Shown here one piece after another: positions 8,418-19,831 of a stretch of DNA of 19,831 bases (the stretch's first letter is position 1; the number at the start of each line of letters is the position of its first letter). The notes under the pieces were generated by a model. The model searched no databases. It had not been told where the DNA came from and was given only the letters and a program-made list of their open reading frames with translations. A program made the position numbers and the translations under genes. Source of the stretch: Brachionus koreanus (lineage: Eukaryota; Rotifera; Eurotatoria; Ploima; Brachionidae); NCBI GenBank assembly GCA_016987375.1, contig PJRA01000034.1, positions 248,662-268,492 of the forward strand, read 5' to 3'.

Positions 8418-11318
8418 GCTTTATTTGGTGAGAATTTAGCATATTAAAAACTGCTAGTAATCAGATTTTATTTTTTAAACATTATCAAAATTTATAGAAA
8501 AAAAATTTTTTAATTTGAAATAATTTTAGATTAATTAAACAAAATCCAAAACTATAATTATTAACATGAAAAACGTGCAAGTATTTACAAGCATTTATTT
8601 TTAAACTGTTATATTGTTGATTGACTGATGCGATGCTTCTTTTGCACCAAAAGCTAAAATAAACGATAAAAAAATTAAGATAAGATTTTATTATTTTTAT
8701 ATTGGCATACATTTGGAAAATATGTCACATTGAGCTCCATTTCTTTTATATTTTTAAATGTTGGATATCTAATTTTCTGGATTGATGACTTTAAATTACA
8801 CTGATTAAAAGCATAACTTCAACTAGAATAATTAAAATTTGTCTGTCTATGTTAAAGCTTACTAAGCAGTGTTGGCTCAAATTTACTGTAATTTTAAGAT
8901 GTCCCCAGTTAGTCAAAAGGCCTTAAAAATAAAAAAAAAGAATATTAGTTATTTTTTTTTAAATTTATTACTTCAAAGTGAAACTTAAGACTTATGAGTT
9001 TACTCGAATATATTTCAAGTAAAATTTAGCCTTTATATAAAATAAAATGTATTAAAATAACATTTTTAATATATATCAAACGTTTTTAATTAAAGACAAA
9101 ACAGCACTTTAAAGTCACAATTATTAGTTCAAAAGAAAAAACTTGAAAAAACCTTTGAATATTTTTATGTAATACTGATAAATAGCTATGTGATCAAGAG
9201 ATCAATGTTAAAGTTTTCAACTTTCAAGCAATCTATTTTCAATAATATCAATTTGATTCTTACAGATTTTGAAAAAAAATTCAAAAAATTTAAATTCAAT
9301 TTTTCTATGTTTTACTTTTTTAAATAATATTTTTATTTTTTATTTTTTTTTTAATTTTTAATGATTACTTTTATAAAAAATTAAATAAATGAGGTGTTAA
9401 TCGGTCAATATTGACATGGGCACTAGCCTGTTGATTAACCTTGAAATAATAATAGTTCAAAAGAAAAAACTTGATGTAGAAAAAATATTTTTGTAAAATT
9501 AATTTTTTCTTCTACAATTAAATTTAAATGTAAAACTTAACTGAAGCCAACAGTTTTAATTAAAAAAAAAAGGCTTTAGAAATCTACGATCTTTATACTT
9601 TCCAACATAGAATTTATGAAAGGATGCTAACTTCCTCCAACAAATGTCTTTTATATTACAATTTAAAATAGTGTTGAGTACCGTCAGTGACGGCCATTCG
9701 ACCGTCAAAACTTGAACCGAAAAGAGAAATTAAAGAAATATGACTCAAGAATGAATTTGAATTATATTTTAAGGAACAGCAATAATCTAAATGAACCGAT
9801 GGACAAATAAAGAAGTGAAGAAAAACTTAATATTTTTATTCAAGTTTAATAAAAGAGATTAATGTTGAAATTTTCAATAATATAAATTATAATTTAATTT
9901 TTATAGATTTTGTTTCAAAATTTGAAGTATTTAACTTAAATATTTTTACCATACATAAATAAAATTTTAAAAACGGATTTTATTATCTAAAAATCTTGAT
10001 TGTAATTTTTTACAAAATGAACAAATTTTCAACAAAAATGTTTAATTTATCTTGATAACTTTATTTGAAATTTTAATGAGAAATCAGCTGGGCTTTCTAG
10101 TGTATACATCTTTAATTTTATCATGTGTGTTGACAAAGTATGATATTTGAAGTTGATGATCAATTCAAAAAGTTTTTCTGTAGTGAACTGATGCCATAAA
10201 ATTTGTGTTTTATGAGGTCAAGGCTGATAATTTATCGAAAAAAATTTAAAAATAAATAAATTTAAACATCTACCTCAACCTCAATCTCAGCCTAATCTCA
10301 AAAAGATACAAATTTGATGGCATCACTGTAGCAAGATGGAAAATTCTTCTTATGGAAAATAATTTCCTATAAAGTTAAAAAGATAAATATGATTCAAATT
10401 TTGTAAAGTTGATCAATTAAAAAGTCTCCTACCCTGAATTGTTATGATATTCTATTTTATTATAACAGTAACATGTCTAAAAAATAGATTTCTTTAGCAA
10501 TTAAGATGTCTCATAATCTACAGAACGCCCATTTATAATTTACAAGTTTAGACTTTAGACTTTTAGCAAAATCTAAAAAAGCAAAAATTTTCAAAAGCAA
10601 TAAATATAATTCCATTACTTCAAATGTTTTTCTAAAGTTAATAAGCAAAGATACACTTGTCAGTTTCTTTTCTCTTGCTATATTCACTTCACTTATATTC
10701 TAATTGATGACTTGTTCTAGCCATACCAATAGTTTTTCAAGTATATATGCTATTTGTGATAGAACTGATGATGCGATAATTATTTTCATATGACCTTTCA
10801 TTGATTTATCTAATATAAAAAAAAATTTATCTTCTTTTTGTTTATTTTGCACCAAATTTAACAAACAAAACCAACGAAAGGAGCTATATTAACCAAAAAT
10901 CAATAAGAAGTTTTTATTAGTCTAATTTTATTTTCCTTATTTATTTTTTGAATTATTTATATTCTATTTATATTTTAATTTTTATATTTCAATCTGAAGA
11001 AGCATGATAAAGAAAACTAATAAATAAATAAATAGATAGTAAAAAAAATAAGAGATTGTTTTATTATTAGTTTCATTTTTTGACAATAAATAATATAAAA
11101 TTAATAAATTTATCTAATTTTTGACATTGCAGTCATTTGGTAACTAAATTTTTGATAATTATTTTCTAAGATTATTTTTTATTGTGACAAAATAATTTAC
11201 TATTTACCAAAAAATAGAACTGTTTTTTTAAATTTTTCTGAAAATTTAATAAATCAACAAAATGGTATGTTAAATTTTTTTACTAAACACTTATACAAAG
11301 CAGAATTAAATTGTTGTC
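8418..11318. other. Long gene-free stretch with diverged repeats
   Basis: I find no gene, tRNA or recognisable transposon protein here. It holds related repeat segments around 9125-9950, listed separately, and a small GC-richer island at 9676-9720 with the palindrome ccgtca-g-tgacgg. The rest is AT-rich with frequent stops in all frames. Confidence 0.5.
9125..9950. repeat. Diverged dispersed direct repeats
   Basis: An exact 22-bp direct repeat lies at 9125-9146 and 9453-9474 (core ttcaaaagaaaaaacttg). The following sequence at about 9190-9270 (gagatcaatgtt ... ttttcaataatat) resembles 9855-9915 (gagattaatgtt ... ttttcaataatat). This suggests two or three old copies of one unit of some hundreds of bp, or segmental duplication. 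No coding content is visible. Confidence 0.45.
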
Positions 11319-11332
11319 GTTTCCATAGCAAC
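11319..11332 (+). promoter_or_regulatory. X-box: RFX transcription factor site upstream of RSPH10B
   Basis: GTTTCCATAGCAAC matches the ciliary X-box consensus RYYNYYATRRNRAC at all 14 positions and is an imperfect palindrome. It lies 69 nt upstream of the RSPH10B ATG, on the same strand. RFX factors drive ciliary genes through such sites close to the start in worms, flies and vertebrates. Confidence 0.82.
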
Positions 11333-11373
11333 AAATTCAAAAACTGTTTGAAATTAGAAAAAAATTATTCTAA

Positions 11374-16232
<4,859 letters not shown>

Positions 16233-16268
16233 AATTTTAGAATTATGATACACTCGAATTTTGACTTG

Positions 16269-16274
16269 AATAAA
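16269..16274 (+). other. Poly(A) signal of RSPH10B
   Basis: AATAAA lies 37 nt after the stop at 16232, supporting 16232 as the true end of the gene and not a missed splice donor. Confidence 0.65.
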
Positions 16275-16540
16275 ATTTAAATTAAATAGAGAATTTAGTT
16301 TGTTGAAATAAATATAAATGGCACATGTGATGCACACACATTTCATGGCTAACATTAGAAGCACCAAGCATTTTTTCACGTTTTTTTAATTCAAAAATAT
16401 TTTACAAAAAAAACTAAAATAATTTTATAAACTAATATCATTTTTTAAAGAAAATTTTAAAATCTACATAAATCAAAAATATATATTCATTTGAAAAATC
16501 TATTCAAAAGATACGAGAATTTAAAAATTTTCAAAAGAGT

Positions 16541-16583
16541 CAGACATGTTTATAGGTCACAGGTCTTAAGTCAAGTCAATGAT
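16541..16583. repeat. Partial copy of the foldback element seen at 6043-6132
   Basis: The order cagac ... tttat ... gtcaca ... taagtcaagtcaa ... tga matches the left arm of 6043-6132. The right arm is not clearly recognisable, so the copy is truncated or diverged. Confidence 0.5.
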
Positions 16584-16665
16584 TTAAAAAATTTTTTTTT
16601 CAAAGTAAAGTCAATGGTTTTGAATATCCAAAGAACTTCTATGAATCATTTATCGATAATGCTAT

Positions 16666-16835
16666 GCTCCACAATTCTTTGTAGAGCATAATTTTTATTT
16701 CCAATTATGTCAATCTTTTGCCTAAACTCTTGCTTCACCCCATGTCATTCGCATTTCAGTGAGTTGTTTCATGATTGTTGCCCTCCAAGTCATTACTGGT
16801 CTTCCTACATTTTGCGTGCCTTGTGGTGTCCATTT
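16666..16835 (-). mobile_element. Decayed RTE-like LINE C-terminus
   Basis: A minus-strand frame reads KWTPQGTQNVGRPVMTW, then RATIMKQLTEM, then TWGEA, AKD, NW and KLCSTKN, with three stops. This follows the well-known C-terminal block of RTE-type LINE ORFs (WTP.GKR..GRP..TWRRT....L......TW.E....A.DR..WR..V.ALCSTR). The stop right after AKD is where the family has Arg, as expected from CGA decaying to TGA. A weak upstream trace (NLRKIL) is at about 16890. The copy is dead. Confidence 0.83.
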
Positions 16836-17541
16836 TTTTATTCTATTTTTTTTATTCTTTTGAATAATTTGTTAGAATTTTTCTCAAGTTACAAGTGTGG
16901 AATGTATTATCTTATCTGTCGGATTCAGACATCCCTCCAGCATGCATTCCCACTGCTTTCCCTATACCATTGTACAGCTTAAGCTTTTTTTTATTGCTGA
17001 AGCTAATTGTCTTTACAATTAATTCTAATTTAGAAATGGCTAGTATTTTTATTAGTAGCTAACTTAAATTTTAAAAAAAGTAGCTAAATAAAATAATAAT
17101 TAATTAAAAAGGAAATAAAATAATTAAAATAAATTTCCGGTTAGACTCAACTTGAATCAGCAAATAATTTGCATATTTTCATGGACTCAATGGCAAAAAC
17201 TAATTGGTGTAGTTTATAATCTTGGGTTGGGCCAATTTCCTGCTCTTGATTTTAATATTGAAGCGAATATGAAGCGAGGAAGGCGCATATAACCGAATAT
17301 GGCATTAGTTCATCGACATTCAACAGGTTCTGTAAATCTAACACTACCAAGCATAAATATAGATTTTATATTTTTCTTAATCAACTAATTAATTAATTGA
17401 TTTTTTTTCTTATTTTGTCTACTGAAAAAATATAATTAGCTAGAACAATAATTATTAATTTTTTAGAAATTGAGAATATATAAAGTGTGAAGATGCTTTA
17501 AAATTAGAAAAAAAAAATGTATCAAGAATGTATCAAACTAT

Positions 17542-17547
17542 TTTATT
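17542..17547 (-). other. Poly(A) signal of the minus-strand calcium-sensor gene
   Basis: AATAAA on the minus strand (TTTATT on plus) lies 17 nt after the stop at 17565-17567. Confidence 0.65.
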
Positions 17548-17564
17548 CAGAACAAAAAATTTTT

Positions 17565-18228
17565 TTAATGAAAAAGTGTAACAGCATTTCGAAAGTCTTT
17601 ATTCTCAGCTAGACCTTCAATAAAATCATCTTGATCAAACAAAAAAATTATAAGTTAGCTAAAATTGAATTTTTTTTAAATCACCTTTTTTAACTACACA
17701 AGTTATTTTGACATTTTTAATGCAATCTCTGGCAATTTCAGCAATTGACATATCTTTGGGCGGCTCGAACAGTTCGAGTATGCCATAGACAGCCTCGCGG
17801 ACCTCTTCCAAGTCAAGAGCATTGTCCCGATTGGTGTCATAGACTTCAAAAGCGTACTCTAGCTTCTTTGCAATATCGCCGCGGCTGGTCAACGCATAAG
17901 TAATGAAAAATTCTCTCAGACTGACCAGATCGGCCTCTAGGTCTTTTATGCCAAGTGCATGGAACACATTTTCGGACAAACCGAGTATAATCTCGGGCGA
18001 TTCTCTTCTCAGAGACAAATACAAATCGCAGAACTCTTTGCGGTTCATGCGTCCATCCGGATGTGTCTTCAAAAATGACTCAAATATTTCCTTTACTTCG
18101 TCTTTGGGCAGATCTGTTTGATAGGCCAAAAAATCGTAGTCTCGTTCGCGTGGCGGCTCAAATGGAAGCTTTCGCAACTTGTTTTTCAAACACTGTGAAT
18201 GCTCAAATTTAGATTGAGAAGAACCCAT
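17565..18228 (-). CDS. Neuronal calcium sensor-like EF-hand protein, two exons, copy A
   Basis: Exon 1 is 18228-17685 and exon 2 is 17629-17565. The 55-nt intron (17684-17630, GTGATT...ATCAAG) restores KKDDFIEGLAEN, which aligns with its neighbour and gives exactly 202 aa, the same length. The start MGSSQSK fits N-myristoylation (Gly2, Ser6), typical of this family; an upstream in-frame ATG at 18276 lies between the TATA box and the expected start site. Layout: a degenerate EF1 with HPDG (56-59) where family members have CPxG, an EF2 that has lost its loop, TSRGD (114-118), an EF3 loop at 131-142 with D131, N133, D135, D139 and E142 but Asn at position 6 instead of Gly, and a degenerate EF4. 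Family members switch membrane or target binding with calcium. The exact subfamily (NCS-1, hippocalcin, recoverin) cannot be told. Confidence 0.9.
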
Positions 18229-18281
18229 TTCATGTAAAAATAAACTTGCAAAATAAAACAAAACAAAAAAAAACATTTAAC

Positions 18282-18289
18282 TATTTATA
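18282..18289 (-). promoter_or_regulatory. TATA box of calcium-sensor copy A
   Basis: TATAAATA on the minus strand, 54-61 nt upstream of the ATG at 18228. The predicted start site near 18255 leaves out the upstream in-frame ATG. Confidence 0.6.
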
Positions 18290-18383
18290 CTTGAAATTTT
18301 TATTTTTAAAACTCAATTAAATTGTATTAGACTTACCCATAAATATTTGCTAAATTCTTTTCTATTAATAAATTAATTAAAAA

Positions 18384-18391
18384 TATATAAG
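18384..18391 (+). promoter_or_regulatory. TATA-like box of calcium-sensor copy B
   Basis: TATATAAG, 50-57 nt upstream of the ATG at 18441, at a spacing similar to the opposite gene. Confidence 0.55.
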
Positions 18392-18440
18392 ATGTTTATT
18401 TAAAGGCGCATTTAATCGAAAAAAAAAACTAACATAAAAC

Positions 18441-19049
18441 ATGGGTTTATCTCACAATAAATTTGAGCCTGTTCACTATTTGAAAAATAAATTTGGTAAA
18501 TTACCATTCGAAAAATTGACCCAAAAAGACTATGATTTTTTGTCCTATCAGACTGGTCGGGATCAAGAAGAGATAAAGGAGCTATTTGAGAAATTCTTGC
18601 AGACGCATCCTGATGGACGAATGAACAAAAATGAGTATTGTCAGCTATATCAGAGTTTGCGACAAGATTCGGCTGAAAAACTTCTAGTCATATTTGAAAA
18701 TGTGTTTCGAGCGCTTGGAATAAGCAGTCCAGAAGCTGATTTGATTAGTATGAAAGAATTTTTGATTACTTTTTGTTTGACAAGTCTCGGCGACTTTAGA
18801 AAGAAGCTAGAGTATGCATTTGATGTGTATGATTTGAATAGAGATGGAGCGTTAGAGGTCGACGAAGCCAAACAAGTCATTTATGGCATGATGGAAATAT
18901 TCAAGCCTCCCATGGAAAAAACTATTTTTGAGATTACTTCAAATTGTATGCAAAATATTAAAATTACATGTACAGTTAGAAAAGATGATTTCATTCAATG
19001 TCTAAGTGAAAATAGACGTTTTTCAAATGTTATCAATATTTTCAAATAA
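18441..19049 (+). CDS. Neuronal calcium sensor-like EF-hand protein, intronless copy B
   Basis: A single open frame of 202 aa. It aligns without gaps to copy A; a hand count gives about 113 identical residues (56%). EF3 (131-142) is a canonical loop, DLNRDGALEVDE, with D131, N133, D135, G136, E139 and E142. EF1 carries HPDG, and EF2 (about 91-102) and EF4 (about 170-181) lack the acidic ligands. So one calcium site is predicted, against two or three in most family members. The start MGLSHNK has Gly2 but Asn at position 6, a weaker myristoylation site than copy A. The C-terminus ENRRFSNVINIF parallels copy A's ENKDFRNAVTLF. There is no intron where copy A has one. It is transcribed away from copy A. 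Relatives outside this family, such as calcineurin-B-like proteins, are less likely given the TS.G....KL..AF..YD block. Confidence 0.93.
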   Translation: MGLSHNKFEPVHYLKNKFGKLPFEKLTQKDYDFLSYQTGRDQEEIKELFEKFLQTHPDGRMNKNEYCQLYQSLRQDSAEKLLVIFENVFRALGISSPEADLISMKEFLITFCLTSLGDFRKKLEYAFDVYDLNRDGALEVDEAKQVIYGMMEIFKPPMEKTIFEITSNCMQNIKITCTVRKDDFIQCLSENRRFSNVINIFK

Positions 19050-19050
19050 A
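19045..19050 (+). other. Possible poly(A) signal overlapping the copy B stop codon
   Basis: AATAAA spans the TAA at 19047-19049. No other perfect AATAAA lies close downstream until about 19203, so the real signal may be a variant or that later one. Confidence 0.35.
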
Positions 19051-19296
19051 CTTTAAAAAAAATTAAAATTTTATTTTATTAAAATGTTTTGAATTTAAAA
19101 AAAATTAATTTAAACATTTGATTATTTTGTAATGGCACATTGTTCAGAATTTTTTAACAAACTTTAAAAGTTAGTAGTGTTTGACACATTTCTTGATATA
19201 AAAATAAAGTAATTGTTGGATTTTAACGTAATAAGACCTATTAATATTTTGAATGTTTAACCAAGTTCATCACCTTAAAATTTATCACTTTTTTTT

Positions 19297-19831
19297 TCAA
19301 GTAACTGTAAATGTTTGCATCAAGCCAACCAAGCACACAACATCATCATCATCGAAAATAAATCCACTTCTCATCAAAAAAATAATCGGTCTCAAAAACC
19401 GTTCATCTTGAGAATTTCTTTTTACTTTCCTTAAAATTTCAATGCATAGTTGAAAATCGTAGTCCGTTAAATCATGAGGAGCAATAGGGCAAAACTGCCA
19501 GCGTTGACAGTGAGCTATATAAAATGAACATATTTTTTTGCTAGCTTTAAAAGTGTTCTTTGTGTCCTTTATCTCGTTATCAATTTTGAATTTATAAAAC
19601 TTTCCTTTTCATAAAAAAATCTAATCCACAAAAGGTCGGGTTAAATGTTGCAGTTTATCCCAGGTTCCAAGTTTTAATTGGATGATTTTATTGTTAAAGG
19701 AGACATTCAGCTCATTAGAAAAAGTTAGTTGATTAATTGATAATTTAACCAGGATCTATCTGCAATCCTCAAATAATTAGCTTCTACATTGTTGACGATC
19801 CTTTGTTCCGAGAATAGAAATGCTCTTTGTT
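19297..19831 (-). pseudogene. Unidentified coding-like stretch running in from the right edge, interrupted
   Basis: On the minus strand 19608-19297 is open for 103 codons with a balanced, protein-like composition (for example YIAHCQRWQFCPIAPHD and ERFLRPIIFLMRSGFIF), unlikely by chance at this A+T content. The same frame continues upstream past two stops (19623-19621 and 19611-19609) into a 44-codon stretch with LKLGTWDKLQHLTRPFVD. Before that, another frame is open from the edge to about 19733 (RAFLFSEQRIVNNVEANYL). Either a pseudogene or transposon ORF with one frameshift and two stops, or a real last exon starting at an acceptor such as AAAAG|GAAAG near 19604. No family recognised. Confidence 0.35.

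Larger units (their letters stand above)
16275..17541. other. Intergenic region with repeat debris
   Basis: Between RSPH10B and the convergent calcium-sensor gene. It contains a foldback-like arm at 16541-16583 and the RTE-like LINE remnant at 16666-16835. Plus-strand open stretches here (16491-16691, 16707-16982) are unsupported; the second is antisense to the LINE remnant. Confidence 0.55.
18229..18440. promoter_or_regulatory. Shared divergent promoter region of the calcium-sensor pair
   Basis: 212 bp separate the two ATGs. Each side has its own TATA-like box, at 18282-18289 (-) and 18384-18391 (+), about 95 bp apart. Separate core promoters with shared upstream sequence are inferred. Confidence 0.6.

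Noticed and set aside
8485..8712. 75-codon minus-strand open frame upstream of the cystatin gene
   Set aside because: It is Lys/Phe/Tyr/Asn-rich, as expected from AT-rich noncoding DNA, with no motif or splice support.
11262..11272. ATG followed by a donor-like GTATGT upstream of RSPH10B
   Set aside because: Splicing to the nearest acceptor before 11401 gives ATG-TGA, so it cannot start the RSPH10B protein.
16707..16982. 91-codon plus-strand open frame
   Set aside because: It is antisense to the RTE-like LINE remnant, which has a clear protein signature on the other strand.
18229..18276. Upstream in-frame ATG giving copy A a hydrophobic N-terminus (MFFFVLFYF...)
   Set aside because: It lies upstream of the start site predicted from the TATA box. 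It would also bury the myristoylation-type MGSSQSK start shared in position with copy B.

Overview
This window looks like nuclear DNA from an animal with a very AT-rich genome. Genes are broken by spliceosomal introns, many only 51-79 nt long. AATAAA signals follow the stop codons. There is debris of non-LTR retrotransposons and of a tRNA-derived SINE. A radial-spoke gene (RSPH10B) means the organism builds motile 9+2 cilia or flagella, which argues against nematodes. Base composition, intron size and gene content fit a small invertebrate such as a monogonont rotifer, but that placement is an inference from general features only.

Layout. 1-3400 has no gene I can support. It holds a 60-bp hairpin (314-373), a complete-looking tRNA-derived SINE with flanking direct repeats (685-997, minus), a 134-bp ATT microsatellite (1842-1975) and a decayed LINE reverse-transcriptase fragment (about 2376-2875, minus). 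3424-7512 (+) is a multi-exon gene for a long Ser/Asn/Thr-rich, mostly disordered protein that I do not recognise. Its 2.5-kb intron contains a LINE 3' remnant and a foldback element. 7951-8370 (-) is a two-exon secreted cystatin with a TATA box and a poly(A) signal. 8418-11318 is gene-free and contains diverged repeats. 11401-16232 (+) is a six-exon RSPH10B gene with ten MORN repeats. An RFX X-box lies about 70 bp upstream of its ATG, and its second intron carries a recent 5'-truncated SINE insertion. 16275-17541 holds an RTE-like LINE remnant. 17565-19049 is a head-to-head pair of neuronal-calcium-sensor-like EF-hand genes, both 202 aa, sharing a short promoter region. 19297-19831 (-) is a coding-like but interrupted stretch that I could not identify.

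How the parts fit. The window is a collection of separate eukaryotic genes, not an operon or a single system. The most informative signals are the X-box at RSPH10B, which ties it to the RFX ciliary programme; the divergent calcium-sensor pair, which keeps a single intact EF-hand and differs by one intron; and a SINE family with one complete and one truncated copy, both with target-site duplications.
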